Below, piece after piece: positions 17,527-27,029 of a stretch of DNA of 64,000 bases (positions are counted from its first letter, which is position 1; each line of letters opens with the position of its first letter). The notes beneath the pieces were generated by a model. The model had not been told where the DNA came from and searched no databases. It saw only the letters and a list, made by a program, of their open reading frames with translations. Where the stretch lies: NCBI RefSeq assembly GCF_022489025.1, contig NZ_JAKVTG010000007.1:1-64000 (forward strand), read 5' to 3'. The DNA comes from Planococcus halocryophilus. GTDB taxonomy: Bacteria > Bacillota > Bacilli > Bacillales_A > Planococcaceae. Position numbers and translations under genes: made by a program.

Positions 17527-17570
17527 TGAGTACGCAAAGAGAAAACCACCTTATTGCGTACTCAATTTTC
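17527..17570. terminator. hairpin between the convergent nuclease and methyltransferase genes
   Basis: TGAGTACGCAA (17527-17537) and TTGCGTACTCA (17554-17564) form an 11-bp perfect stem with a 16-nt loop and a T-rich flank. It overlaps the methyltransferase stop codon. Confidence 0.6.
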
Positions 17571-18899
17571 TAATGCATTTCGTATTTCGATAGCGATGGC
17601 TCTCGCTAATAGTGGCGGGATAGCATTTCCTACTTGTGAATACTGAGGAACTTCTAAGCCTCGTCTCATACCACCAGTGGTTCTTTTACCAAGAAATTCA
17701 AAGCTATCATCAAAGGACTGTAACCGTGCCAATTCGCGAACACTTGGTATACGATTTTCAAAGGGAGATAAAAAATCATCTGGTAGGGTAACAACGGTAG
17801 GAGACACTCTGTGCCTATTATACCTAAACCTATTATTTTTCTTTGTAAGAATAGATTCAATTAATTGACTACTAACAGGCGGTGTCGCGAAACCTGATAT
17901 TATTTGTTCCGTAGAAAAAATATTTTTAAGTGCAGATTTACTTTCTTCCAACAGATGTGGGTATTCAATAATTTCAAGACCATTATCTTTAATCCGTTTT
18001 TTTAACATTGGAGAACTTTCTCCCTCACGAAACAATGAGAACCTTTCAACGATAAGAGGTCCATGGTTTGATAGGTCGTGATTGTAAACATGCCCATTTG
18101 AACTAATGGTATTATTTGCGAGTGACATCGTTCTACCATTTATGGATTCTAATTGATACTGAGAGTGGCTTCTAAAGGTACCTTCTTTTATATTTGTATC
18201 AACAATAAGGTCACTAATTGCATCGAAAACATTCACTTTGTCTTCTTCATTTGGTGTGGTTGGCTCAGGATAAGCAGGGGCAGTTTGCCCATCTAAATAT
18301 GCAATGAAAATAGCCCGTTTTCTTCTTTGTGGCACACCATAATTGGATGCATCTAAAATTTCTGGCTGCAGTGTACGGTAGCCTAATAGTGAAAACTCAT
18401 TCATTAATATCTCGGGCATCAAACTTCTTTCAGGATATTCATGTCCAGTTAGCCCCACATAACCATCCATTTTAGTATCCATAAAACCTTCTACGTTTTC
18501 CATAACAACATATTTAGGATTAATATCGTTTACAACCCTTAGGTATTCTCTAAAGAGTCTGTTTCTAGGGTCGTCTTGATTACGCCTTCCCGCTCTGCTG
18601 AAGCCTTGGCAAGGTGGACCTCCAAAAATTACATCTATTTGTGGGACCACTCTACCGTTAAACATATCTATGCCTTGAATTGCCGATTGAATATTTTCAG
18701 AAGGTAATTCGTTAATATCGGCTCTCGAAAAATATGTATTAACTCCATGAACAAAGCCTAACTGTTCATGTCTATGGGTGTAGGTTTTTTCTACATCTAT
18801 ACTTAAATCAGATGAAAAAACGATGTGGAATCCAGCTTGGATTACACCTTCACTAAATCCACCTGCACCACAAAATAAGTCTATTGCTATTGGTGTCAT
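17562..18899 (-). CDS. dcm: DNA (cytosine-5)-methyltransferase
   Basis: This modification enzyme methylates C5 of cytosine in a specific DNA sequence with S-adenosylmethionine. All main motifs are seen in order: I AIDLFCGAGGFSEG, IV VIFGGPPCQGFSRAGR with the catalytic Cys, VI VVMENVEGF, VIII GVPQRRKRAIFIAY, then a variable recognition region (about residues 240-360), IX RHRVSPTVVTLP and X QVGNAIPPLLARAIA. Length is about 445 residues. The start is taken at the ATG at 18899; ATG 18902 and GTG 18908 are alternatives with the same GGAG site. It is convergent with one nuclease gene and divergent from an HNH nuclease gene. No controller (C) protein is visible. Confidence 0.94.
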   Translation of the reverse strand: MTPIAIDLFCGAGGFSEGVIQAGFHIVFSSDLSIDVEKTYTHRHEQLGFVHGVNTYFSRADINELPSENIQSAIQGIDMFNGRVVPQIDVIFGGPPCQGFSRAGRRNQDDPRNRLFREYLRVVNDINPKYVVMENVEGFMDTKMDGYVGLTGHEYPERSLMPEILMNEFSLLGYRTLQPEILDASNYGVPQRRKRAIFIAYLDGQTAPAYPEPTTPNEEDKVNVFDAISDLIVDTNIKEGTFRSHSQYQLESINGRTMSLANNTISSNGHVYNHDLSNHGPLIVERFSLFREGESSPMLKKRIKDNGLEIIEYPHLLEESKSALKNIFSTEQIISGFATPPVSSQLIESILTKKNNRFRYNRHRVSPTVVTLPDDFLSPFENRIPSVRELARLQSFDDSFEFLGKRTTGGMRRGLEVPQYSQVGNAIPPLLARAIAIEIRNALEN

Positions 18900-19182
18900 C
18901 ATTATCACTCCATAAATTAATTACATACTTTATATTAATATTATCTAACAAATAGCCAGAAAAGTCCAGGGTTTTCAAGAGTAATTATAACATGGATTCG
19001 TTAGAGATTTGATTGCGAAGATTTTAGGTGAAGATATTGTATCGATGGTAGTAATGCTTCACTCCTTTTCAGAATTAAAGTAGTTGAGTTGAAATGAGCA
19101 AAAAATATTTTTATGAAGTACGCGATGCAATTTTAAAAGTTCAAATAGTGTTCCTAAACATAATTGAGAGGATCGTGAAGAA

Positions 19183-19944
19183 ATGAAGTTTAACTTTATT
19201 TCAAATGAAGAATATAGTCGGAAAGAAGTTAAGGCAATAATTAATCATCCTGAGCCAGATAGTGTAGGGGGGATTTGGGGGACTGGATATGCTCCATTTG
19301 AAGATGCATATTTTTTATTTGCGAACTTAGGAATGGCGGGCAGAACGGGTCATAACTATTCTAATGTTTTGACGCAAAATAGTTTGTACTGGTTCAGTAA
19401 AGGGACTAGTTCTATACATACACCTAGTATGGTGAAAATGATGAGCGGGGATAATGAAGTATATATTTTTACTAGAGAAGATAGCGGTAATGTGAAATTT
19501 AAGTTTCAAGGTCTTGGTTATGTGAAAGATTTCGAGGATGCTAAACCAGCCCATATCGTATGGGGATTAACAAGAAGTTTAAGTGACATTCCTAGAGGTT
19601 TCGAAAGTGAGAAGCGTAAAAGGTTTATTGAGGGAGCTAGAACTGAAGCTACAACAACACGTTACGAAAGAAATCCTTTAGCTAGAAAAGCATGCTTAGA
19701 TTATTACGGTTACAACTGTTTAGTCTGTGAAATGGATTTTGAGCAGCAGTATGGTGAGATTGGTCAAAAATTTATTCATGTACATCATGAGATAGAGATT
19801 AGTGCGATTGGAGAAGAGTATGAAATCGATCCTATAAATGATTTGAAGCCTGTTTGTCCAAACTGCCATGCGATGTTACATAAAAGTAGACCTGCTTTTA
19901 CTATTGAGGAATTAAAAGTGATTATGAGATTGCAAAAAAATTGA
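19183..19944 (+). CDS. HNH restriction endonuclease with an N-terminal DNA-reader-like domain
   Basis: The protein has 253 residues. The C-terminal third is an HNH/McrA-type nuclease: ACLDYYGYNCLVCEMDF, GQKFIHVHHEIEISAIGEEY and DLKPVCPNCHAMLH, with two CxxC pairs and the HH catalytic motif. The first 145 residues (GGIWGTGYAPFEDAYFLFAN, GMAGRTGHNYSN, EVYIFTRED, FKFQGLGYV) resemble the DUF3427-like domains fused to nucleases and helicases. This architecture is common in enzymes that read modified or specific DNA. It could be a second or cognate nuclease of the methyltransferase next door, or a modification-dependent type IV enzyme. Nuclease is sure; target is not. Confidence 0.82.
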   Translation: MKFNFISNEEYSRKEVKAIINHPEPDSVGGIWGTGYAPFEDAYFLFANLGMAGRTGHNYSNVLTQNSLYWFSKGTSSIHTPSMVKMMSGDNEVYIFTREDSGNVKFKFQGLGYVKDFEDAKPAHIVWGLTRSLSDIPRGFESEKRKRFIEGARTEATTTRYERNPLARKACLDYYGYNCLVCEMDFEQQYGEIGQKFIHVHHEIEISAIGEEYEIDPINDLKPVCPNCHAMLHKSRPAFTIEELKVIMRLQKN

Positions 19945-20138
19945 ATGATACTTTGAAATAATCATTAATAGTAGTGAAGAATTTGATAATGGATGGTTGG
20001 AAATCATTGCTTTTAAAGTGCTGATATTTCAGCGGTATCATACTAGCTTCACAATAAGCTATAACAGGTTTATAATAGAAATAGTTAGAAAATATCGAGA
20101 AGTGGTATGCCTACTAAAAAAATATGAATTATCACTCT

Positions 20139-20278
20139 GTTACCCGTTCAGCATTACAAAACGCAGCATCTGTTGCGGCAATGTTCTTGACGACTGAAGC
20201 TGTTGTTGCAGACTTGCCAGAACCAGCAGGACAAGGCGGCGGCATGCCTGATATGGGCGGCATGGGCGGCATGATGTA
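20139..20278 (+). repeat. groEL': attR: distal copy of the groEL 3' end
   Basis: These 140 bp are a detached copy of the last groEL codons plus TA of the stop (the TAA ends at 20279). It has no start codon or promoter of its own and is not a gene. The chromosome resumes just after it with the likely original groEL downstream region and a terminator at 20349. Confidence 0.93.
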
Positions 20279-20348
20279 ATAAGTATCTTAACCCCGGTAA
20301 CAGTAAGGGTTAAAGTGTTTATCATCCTAATAATCAAAATCTAACTCT

Positions 20349-20393
20349 AAAAGCCTCTCAAAAAATTCATTGAATTTTTGAGAGGCTTTTTTA
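20349..20393. terminator. original groEL terminator, shared with the convergent monooxygenase gene
   Basis: AAAAGCCTCTCAAAAAATTCA and its complement TGAATTTTTGAGAGGCTTTT form a long stem with a single bulged A and flanking A/T runs on both sides. A smaller TTAACCC/GGGTTAA hairpin lies upstream at about 20287-20313. Confidence 0.85.
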
Positions 20394-21737
20394 TGCTTTT
20401 ATATTTATCTCTTTATCTTTGAATTTCGTATCAGTCACTTGTTTCTTATAAGGCAACTCCAAATGATCACGCAATGTCGTTCCTTCGTATTCATTCCGGA
20501 AAATCCCGCGTGCTTGCAGAATCGGCACCACCCGGTCGACAAACGCTTCGAGTTCGCTTGGCAAATTGGCAATAATCATAAAGCCGTCTGCTGCGTGTTG
20601 TTGGTACCACGATTCGATCAAATTAGCGACGTGTTCAGGTGTGCCCATAAAAGGTGTGCGAGGAGTTGCTTCGCGCAAAGCCACTTGACGTAAGCTTAAG
20701 TTTTCGAGACGTGCTTCTTTTTTAATGCGATCGGTATCGCTTTGGAAACTGTTTTTGCCGATGGTTCCGATATCCGGGAACGGTTCGTCTAGTGGGTACT
20801 GAGAAAAATCATGGTGTTCAAACAAACGACCCAAAAAAGCGAGAGCTTGTTCGGTAGTAACTAAACTCGCCAGTTCTTGGTATTTTCGTTCGGCATCTTC
20901 TGCAGTCTCGCCGATAATGGGGCTGATGCCTTGTAAGACTAGTAAGTCGCTAGGCTCACGACCGCTCAAACGGGCTTGTTCTTTAACGTTTTTATAATAA
21001 TGCGTGGCTTCTTCTATTCTCGGCATAATGGCAAATACGGCATCTGCTTGTTGGGCAGAAAAAGCAATGCCATCTTTAGATGAACCAGCTTGGAAAATGA
21101 CCGGCTGTCCTTGTGGTGAGCGGCCAATATTTAATGGTCCTTGGACAGAAAAGAATTCGCCTTGGTGGTTTAACGTATGCAATTTCGCTGGATCAAAAAA
21201 TTGTCCGGACTCTTTATCGCGAACAAATGCATCATCTTCCCACGAATTCCATAAGCCTTTCATGACGTGAACAAACTCGGCAGCCATTCGGTAGCGTTCG
21301 GCGTGACTGGGGTGATCGTCGAGTTGTTTGCTGAAATTCAATGCCGTCTTTTCTAGTCCAGAAGTTACTACGTTCCATCCAGCGCGACCACCGCTCAACA
21401 TGTCTAATGAAGCAAACTGTCTTGCAGCAGAAAACGGTTCGCTATAGGTGGTGGATAACGTGCTCACGAGTCCGATGTTCGACGTTACTGCAGCGAGTGC
21501 AGAAAGAATCGTTAACGGTTCAAAGCGATTTAAGTAATGGGGGTTTGATTTTTCGTTGATGTACAGAGCATCTGCAATAAAAACAAAATCAAATTTGCCG
21601 CGTTCTGAAGTTTGCGCTTGCTGTTTATAAAAATCGAAACTGACACTGGCACCCGCAGGCATAGCGGGATGTCGCCAATCCGAAATTTTTTCACCGGCTC
21701 CGTGAATCATGGTTCCAAGTTTTAGTTGCTTTCTCAC
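20391..21737 (-). CDS. FMN-dependent monooxygenase, NtaA/SnaA/DszA family
   Basis: This is a luciferase-like (LLM) flavin monooxygenase of 448 residues, the long subgroup that includes nitrilotriacetate and dibenzothiophene-sulfone monooxygenases. Recognisable parts are [11 protein letters not shown], the [20 protein letters not shown] block, [11 protein letters not shown] and [13 protein letters not shown] separate flavin reductase would be needed, and none is encoded nearby. The start is a GTG at 21737 with AAAGGA on the minus strand. Such enzymes often release sulfite from organosulfur compounds, but the substrate cannot be told. Confidence 0.88.
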   Translation of the reverse strand: MRKQLKLGTMIHGAGEKISDWRHPAMPAGASVSFDFYKQQAQTSERGKFDFVFIADALYINEKSNPHYLNRFEPLTILSALAAVTSNIGLVSTLSTTYSEPFSAARQFASLDMLSGGRAGWNVVTSGLEKTALNFSKQLDDHPSHAERYRMAAEFVHVMKGLWNSWEDDAFVRDKESGQFFDPAKLHTLNHQGEFFSVQGPLNIGRSPQGQPVIFQAGSSKDGIAFSAQQADAVFAIMPRIEEATHYYKNVKEQARLSGREPSDLLVLQGISPIIGETAEDAERKYQELASLVTTEQALAFLGRLFEHHDFSQYPLDEPFPDIGTIGKNSFQSDTDRIKKEARLENLSLRQVALREATPRTPFMGTPEHVANLIESWYQQHAADGFMIIANLPSELEAFVDRVVPILQARGIFRNEYEGTTLRDHLELPYKKQVTDTKFKDKEINIKA

Positions 21738-21931
21738 ATTGCATTGTCCTTTCGATAATCCTTTGTCTTAAATTATCGTATGTGTCACGTTATGTGTCAA
21801 GACAGGTGTCGTGTGGGAGGTTTTGAAACTGTGGAACTTAACCGAAACTTCATTGGGCTCATAAGCAATAAAATAGGAAAAAGTATTGCAGTATAGTATG
21901 ATGCCCCTGTAGAGAGTTAAGGAGTGAAAAA

Positions 21932-22366
21932 ATGAAAGAACAATCGTATGAAAAACATGTGCGTTACCCAAGGTTACAGCTTTTTTTCTGGGTACCGTTA
22001 AGCTTTGTGTTGCTTTTAACAACGGCTAGTTATGGAATTTATCAATTTGTGGAAAATGGATTTTCGATGCAATTATTTTTGATATTTGCAATTATTATCC
22101 TTGCGATTATTCCAGGAATGCTCGCGCGAATTTACGCACTTACGTTACAAGATCGTTTGATTTGTACGGAAGAACAATTGCGCTATTTTATGCTGACAGG
22201 AAATCGTCTAGATCCGCGCCTAACAAAGTCACAACTAATTGCCTTGCGTTTTGCGCCTGATGCGGAAGTAGTAGCGTTAGCTGAACGTGCAGTAGTTGAA
22301 GAGTTATCAGCAGATGCTATTAAAAAGACTATAAAACTATGGCGTGCCGATCATCAACGCGTTTAA
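21932..22366 (+). CDS. DUF6526-like small membrane protein
   Basis: The protein has 144 residues: a charged N-terminus (MKEQSYEKHVRYPRLQLFFW), two membrane helices (about 18-38 and 48-68), then a soluble C-terminal domain of about 75 residues rich in short helices (DPRLTKSQLIALRFAPDAEV). It resembles the DUF6526 family; I know no function. It stands alone between divergent and convergent neighbours and ends in a strong terminator. Confidence 0.7.
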   Translation: MKEQSYEKHVRYPRLQLFFWVPLSFVLLLTTASYGIYQFVENGFSMQLFLIFAIIILAIIPGMLARIYALTLQDRLICTEEQLRYFMLTGNRLDPRLTKSQLIALRFAPDAEVVALAERAVVEELSADAIKKTIKLWRADHQRV

Positions 22367-22380
22367 ATTGAATACGACTA

Positions 22381-22420
22381 AAAAAACTCACGCTATCTTT
22401 TACAGATAGCGTGAGTTTTT
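22381..22420. terminator. bidirectional terminator
   Basis: AAAAAACTCACGCTATC and GATAGCGTGAGTTTTT form a long perfect stem with A and T runs on either side, serving both the upstream plus-strand gene and the minus-strand MFS gene. Confidence 0.88.
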
Positions 22421-22428
22421 ATGTGACT

Positions 22429-23844
22429 TTAGTTTTTCTTCGTGACGGGCTTTGGACTTTTAATAGCAAATGATATGAGGAATCCGATGGCTGCGACAAA
22501 TCCAGCTACGATAAAGGCCACATTTACGCCTTGTATTGCGCCGGCTATTGAACTGCCACTTGCAGCTGTAACGGTAATCGTCACAAGTACCGCTGTTCCG
22601 ATAGCACCCGAAATTTGGCGGAATGTATTATTCATCGCCGTACCGTGAGAAATGAGATGATCTGGTAGCTGATTTAACCCAAGCGTGGTCGATGGCATCA
22701 TGACCATAGCGATACCGCCCATTCGAATTGCGTTCAACACAGCTAGATATAGAAACGTTGTGTCTTGCGAAAGATTTGCAAAGAAAAACGTTGTGACTGT
22801 CAAAATAGCAAAGCCAAGACGTAACAGCCACTTGGCTCCGTATTTATCAAATAATGCACCCGACACTGGGTTCATAATCCCCATAATAATCGCCCCTGGC
22901 AATAACATAAGTCCAGAATGGAAAGCGTTAAATCCAAGGAGATTTTGCATGAATAAAGGCAAAATCACAGTTGTGGCAATCATGGAAGAAAATACAATCA
23001 TCCCGAGTGCTGTGGCGATCGAGAAAATACTGTATTTAAAAACACGAAATTCGAGAATGGGTTCTTTTAGTTTTAACTGTCTTGTAATAAACCAGAAAAG
23101 TGTCACTGCACCAATCACTAATGAAATGAGTACGTTCGGGCTGAGCCAACCTACATTACCTGCGATACTAAAGCCGTAAAGAAGTCCCCCAAATCCAAGT
23201 GTTGAAAGAGCGATTGATAAAAAGTCCATTTTTGGATTGGTTTGTTCGGTTACGTTTTTTAGTAAAAAATACGCTGAGATGATAATAACAATTGCAATTG
23301 GAAAAACAACATAAAAGACACTGCGCCACGGATAGTTGTCTACTAAATAACCCGATAAACTCGGTCCGATTGCAGGCGCAAAGGCGATGATTAGACCAAA
23401 CATGCCCATCGCTTTTCCGCGTTGGGAAACAGGGAAAACTAAAAACAAAATGGTTTGTAAGAGTGGCATCATAATACCAGCCCCCGCACCTTGCAGCACA
23501 CGTCCTCCTAATAAGAAGGTGAAGTTAGGAGAAACAGCAGCGAGCAATGTACCGGCTGCAAACATGCTCATTGCCGTTAGGAATAAACTACGTGTTGAAA
23601 ACTTTCCGATTAAAAATGCTGTGATTGGAATCATAATCCCATTGACGAGCATAAAAATAGATTGTAGCCATTGAACCGTACTTTCGCTAATTTTGAGATC
23701 GTTCATGATCGGTGGTAAAGCGGTAGAAATAAGTGTTTGATTGAGAATGGTGATAAAAGCACCTGATAGCAATACAGCTAAAAGGGGAATGTTCTTTTTA
23801 AAATCGAATGATTGTGTGTTATTTAGCGTTTCTGAATGAACCAT
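22429..23844 (-). CDS. MFS drug-efflux transporter, DHA2 (EmrB/QacA-like) family
   Basis: This is a 471-residue, probably 14-helix, proton-coupled efflux pump of the inner membrane. The first loop motif LPPIMNDLKISESTVQWLQS, motif A in LIGKFSTRSLF and motif C in GLIIAFAPAIGPSLSGYLVD mark the drug/H+ antiporter subgroup. The start is ATG 23844 (MVHSETLNNTQ). No linked TetR or MarR regulator is adjacent. Substrates cannot be predicted. Confidence 0.9.
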   Translation of the reverse strand: MVHSETLNNTQSFDFKKNIPLLAVLLSGAFITILNQTLISTALPPIMNDLKISESTVQWLQSIFMLVNGIMIPITAFLIGKFSTRSLFLTAMSMFAAGTLLAAVSPNFTFLLGGRVLQGAGAGIMMPLLQTILFLVFPVSQRGKAMGMFGLIIAFAPAIGPSLSGYLVDNYPWRSVFYVVFPIAIVIIISAYFLLKNVTEQTNPKMDFLSIALSTLGFGGLLYGFSIAGNVGWLSPNVLISLVIGAVTLFWFITRQLKLKEPILEFRVFKYSIFSIATALGMIVFSSMIATTVILPLFMQNLLGFNAFHSGLMLLPGAIIMGIMNPVSGALFDKYGAKWLLRLGFAILTVTTFFFANLSQDTTFLYLAVLNAIRMGGIAMVMMPSTTLGLNQLPDHLISHGTAMNNTFRQISGAIGTAVLVTITVTAASGSSIAGAIQGVNVAFIVAGFVAAIGFLISFAIKSPKPVTKKN

Positions 23845-24308
23845 TAATGTATCAGCATCCTTTGTTGGAGTTGCAAATCTTTAAGGTGAAAATCAGATTT
23901 GATAGTTCTTAATGATAGAGGTTATTTGGTTAGAGCTCAATTTTGTTGTTTGTATAAAATCTCTATAATAGCTGTGTTGTGTTGGGCATTTGGATGAATG
24001 ATTTTCCGGAAAATGGATGTGCACTGACTCAAATTCTTCAATTCATAATCAGTGAGTCGAAAGGGTTGGCAAATTGTGTGTAACTCCTATACAATTACAT
24101 ACTTATTGCCAAAAAGCTTTTGAGTATCGTGCTTCTCTTTTGCAACAGAAAAGGTAAAGACAATTGAACATACTGTTTAGAAGTAGATGTGCAGAGCACG
24201 CTGTCACACGGAGCAGCTATTGAGATTGAAATCATCATCGTGGAGAAATTTCTTCACTTTTTTAAAGTATGCGTTTATGCGCATGCTACTAATAGGAGGT
24301 TTTATTTT
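23845..24308. other. 464-bp region between divergent MFS and BCCT genes
   Basis: It should hold the two divergent promoters, but no -35/-10 pair stands out. An in-frame extension of the BCCT frame starts at 24189 and looks non-coding (EIEIIIVEKFLHFFKVCVYA). The palindrome ATGCGCAT lies at about 24272-24279, and a clear TAGGAGG ribosome site is at 24294-24300. I see no RNA gene. Confidence 0.5.
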
Positions 24309-25886
24309 TTGAAGAAATATGAATCAAAGACAGATTGGCCCGTACTGTTCATCAGTGGTGGGTTACTTGTCGCTTTTGTACTTGCAGCATTTATCAATGT
24401 AGAGTTTGTGTCGAATAGTGTGAATCAATCATTTGCTTTTGCCGTGAAGTATTTCGGGGCATTTTGGCAAGTATTGTTATTGGGAACATTTTTCATTGCA
24501 CTTTTTCTAGGATTTTCAAAATACGGCAAAGTTCGGCTAGGTGCGATGGACAAGCCGGAAGTTGGGTATTTTAAATGGATTGCTATGATTATGACAACCT
24601 TACTAGCAGCGGGAGGCGTATTTTGGGCAGCCGCTGAACCGATGTTCCATTTTCTTGATGTATCCCCTAATTTTACGGGTTCAGGTGTAGAGTCGGGTAC
24701 TGAGAGTGCCATTGTTCCTGCTTTTGCCCAGTCTTATTTACATTGGGGCTTTCTTGCATGGTCAATTCTTGGGACGCTTGGAACGATCGTTTTAATGTAT
24801 GCTCATTATCAAAAAGGCATGCCGCTAAAACCGCGTACGTTACTATACCCGTTGCTTGGTGAAAAAATCATGAAAAACAGTGTGTTGGGTACGATCATCG
24901 ATGCATCTGCTGTGATTGCGGTCGCAGCTGGAACAATCGGACCTATTGGTTTTCTAGGCTTGCAAGCCGCGTACGGGATGGAAGCATTGTTCGGAGTGCC
25001 GAATAACTTGTTTACGCAAGTGTCGATTATCATCGCAGTAGTAGCGATTGCAACAATTTCAGCTATTACAGGTTTGCGTAAAGGAATACAATTTCTAAGT
25101 AATTTGAACATCATTATTACGCTCGTTTTAATGGTAGCCATTTTAGTATTAGGGCCAGGCGGATTTATCTTTGATACGTTTCTTGCAGCAACTGGAGTTC
25201 ACCTTCAGGAATTTCTAGCAATGAGTACGTTCCGCGGGGATTCTGATTGGTTGGGTTATTGGACCGTCTTTTTCTGGGGCTGGTTCCTTGGATATGGACC
25301 TATGATGGCAATTTTCATTGCTACTATTACACGTGGACGCACGATTCGTGAGTTGATTTTTGCTGTTTCTATTATCGCGCCAACTGTTACGGCATTTTGG
25401 TTTACGGTTGTTGGCGGAACAGGGATGTTTTACGAACTTGCTCAGCCCGGGATTGTATCAGATGCATTAAACACATCGGGTATGCCAGCTGCGATGGTTG
25501 CCATTACACAACAATTGCCACTTAGTTCAGTTATAGCTCCACTGTTCTTACTCGTCACTATTTTATTTGTTGTCACAACAGCCGACTCGATGGCGTATAC
25601 CATTTCGGTTGCCATCACAGGCGATGGTCATCCGCCAAAAATTATGCGTGTTTTTTGGTCAATTATTATGGGTGCTGTAGCAATTGTGCTGTTAATGATT
25701 AGCGAAGGTGGCATTCAAGCGATACAATCGTTTATCGTCGTTACCGCCATTCCGGTTTCGCTATTGTTACTGCCTACGTTTTGGGCAGCACCAAAAGCTG
25801 CAAAAATCATGTTTGAAGATCAGTTTGGCAAAAGCGCTAAATCGAAGAGTAGAGCAACCGGGACAAACCCATTAAAAGACATATAA
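24309..25886 (+). CDS. BCCT-family transporter
   Basis: Betaine/choline/carnitine transporters are 12-helix membrane symporters for quaternary amines. This one has 525 residues counting from TTG 24309 (MKKYESKTDWPVLF), which follows TAGGAGG by nine bases; the longer frame from 24189 has no ribosome site. The family stretch is VFFWGWFLGYGPMMAIFIAT followed by ITRGRTIRE, and AQSYLHWGFLAWS matches the helix-3/4 HWG motif. The tryptophan box WWxxW is altered to FFWGWF, so it belongs to a divergent branch and the substrate is uncertain. Confidence 0.9.
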   Translation: MKKYESKTDWPVLFISGGLLVAFVLAAFINVEFVSNSVNQSFAFAVKYFGAFWQVLLLGTFFIALFLGFSKYGKVRLGAMDKPEVGYFKWIAMIMTTLLAAGGVFWAAAEPMFHFLDVSPNFTGSGVESGTESAIVPAFAQSYLHWGFLAWSILGTLGTIVLMYAHYQKGMPLKPRTLLYPLLGEKIMKNSVLGTIIDASAVIAVAAGTIGPIGFLGLQAAYGMEALFGVPNNLFTQVSIIIAVVAIATISAITGLRKGIQFLSNLNIIITLVLMVAILVLGPGGFIFDTFLAATGVHLQEFLAMSTFRGDSDWLGYWTVFFWGWFLGYGPMMAIFIATITRGRTIRELIFAVSIIAPTVTAFWFTVVGGTGMFYELAQPGIVSDALNTSGMPAAMVAITQQLPLSSVIAPLFLLVTILFVVTTADSMAYTISVAITGDGHPPKIMRVFWSIIMGAVAIVLLMISEGGIQAIQSFIVVTAIPVSLLLLPTFWAAPKAAKIMFEDQFGKSAKSKSRATGTNPLKDI

Positions 25887-25930
25887 ATAGAAATGAATTT
25901 TTGCAACAAAGAATAAAACAATTACAACAC

Positions 25931-25966
25931 AGCCAGCAGCTCAACGTGAGTATGCTGGCTTTTTTT
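25931..25966 (+). terminator. terminator of the BCCT gene
   Basis: AGCCAGCA and TGCTGGCT pair over 8 bp, with an inner CTCA/TGAG pairing, followed by seven Ts. Confidence 0.85.
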
Positions 25967-26124
25967 AGTGGGAAAAGCGATATATGTTCAAAATATGGCA
26001 CCGCTTTCAATATTTCAACTTAATATGACAATTGTCACTAGTACCGCATAGATTTGTCATGTAAGTTATCGTTAGGAGATAGCTGATTCCGATGTGAAAA
26101 TTGCACCTAGAGGAGAATTTTTTT

Positions 26125-26970
26125 ATGAAGAAAATAGCTTGGATTACGGATACAGCTGCGCAACTTGACGATAATTTTATCCAAAAACATGATGTCTATG
26201 TTCTGCCACTTAGTGTTGTTTTTTCAGATGGAGAATATAGAGAATCGATCGACCTGACACAAGAAGAATTTTACAATAAATTAAAACTAGCGAAAGTTTC
26301 ACCGAAAACATCGCAACCGGCGATTGGAGAAATGTTGGCTCTATATGAAAGACTAGAAAAAGAAGACTATGATTTTGCAATTGCTGTCCACTTATCAAGT
26401 GGATTGTCAGGGACATTTGAAACGGCACAAGCGGCTTCTGAAATGACTAACTTCAATGTCTATCCAATTGATTCGAAAATCGGTTCTTTTCCAATGGTTA
26501 AAATGATTGAAGTAGGCAATGAACTTTTAGAGAACGGCAAAACAATAGAAGAAGTTGTCGCGACAATTACGGAAATGACAGGGAAATCGAAGTTGTCGTT
26601 CATTCCATCTAGCTTAAACCAATTGCACAAAAGCGGGCGTGTTTCTGGAACCCAAACGTTTTTAAGTAATTTGTTAAACATTAAAGTTGTGATTAGTTTT
26701 GTAGATGGTAAACCGGTAATGACCGAAAAAGTGCGTACAAACAAACGTGCAAAAGATCATGTGATGTCTCTATTGCGCGCAGATATGGCAGCTGGTGCTG
26801 TACCAGAAGTGGCTGTTATTCATTGCAACAATATTCCGGACTCAGAAGCATGGCAAAATGAGTTATTGCAAGAATTTCCGAGTTTAAAAGTAGAAGTGGC
26901 GGCTCTTAGTGTTTGCGTTGGTGTACATGCAGGAGATGGTACGACTGGCTTGAGCTGGGTCAGTTATTAA
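26125..26970 (+). CDS. DegV family (fatty-acid-binding) protein
   Basis: DegV proteins bind fatty acids; in Firmicutes they can serve as FakB subunits presenting acyl chains to the kinase FakA. The 281-residue protein starts MKKIAWITDTAAQLDD at ATG 26125, after AGAGGAGA. The frame from TTG 26101 precedes that site. SPKTSQPAIGEM, HLSSGLSGTFETA and the SCVGVHAG-like VCVGVHAGDGTTGLSWV ending are typical. No FakA gene is near. Confidence 0.9.
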   Translation: MKKIAWITDTAAQLDDNFIQKHDVYVLPLSVVFSDGEYRESIDLTQEEFYNKLKLAKVSPKTSQPAIGEMLALYERLEKEDYDFAIAVHLSSGLSGTFETAQAASEMTNFNVYPIDSKIGSFPMVKMIEVGNELLENGKTIEEVVATITEMTGKSKLSFIPSSLNQLHKSGRVSGTQTFLSNLLNIKVVISFVDGKPVMTEKVRTNKRAKDHVMSLLRADMAAGAVPEVAVIHCNNIPDSEAWQNELLQEFPSLKVEVAALSVCVGVHAGDGTTGLSWVSY

Positions 26971-26982
26971 TTAGAAGACGAA

Positions 26983-27013
26983 AAAGACCGCTGATCCCAG
27001 ATCAGCGGTCTTT
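26983..27013. terminator. terminator between degV-like and thioredoxin-like genes
   Basis: AAAGACCGCTGAT-CCCAG-ATCAGCGGTCTTT is a perfect 13-bp stem. The better T run is on the minus strand, so it mainly ends the thioredoxin-like transcript but can stop both. Confidence 0.85.
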
Positions 27014-27029
27014 CAATTTCCATGAAAAC

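Noticed and set aside
20139-20278. A second groEL gene or groEL fragment as a coding feature
   Set aside because: It has only the last 46 codons, no start and no promoter. It is best explained as the distal attachment repeat.
24189-24308. 40-codon N-terminal extension of the BCCT transporter
   Set aside because: No ribosome site at 24189, while a perfect TAGGAGG lies before TTG 24309. The extension has no family-like sequence.
25994-26007. cre-like site TGGCACCGCTTTCA before the degV-like gene
   Set aside because: It has a mismatch at a constrained position (G in place of A/T at the third base) and lies over 100 bp from the gene without a clear promoter.
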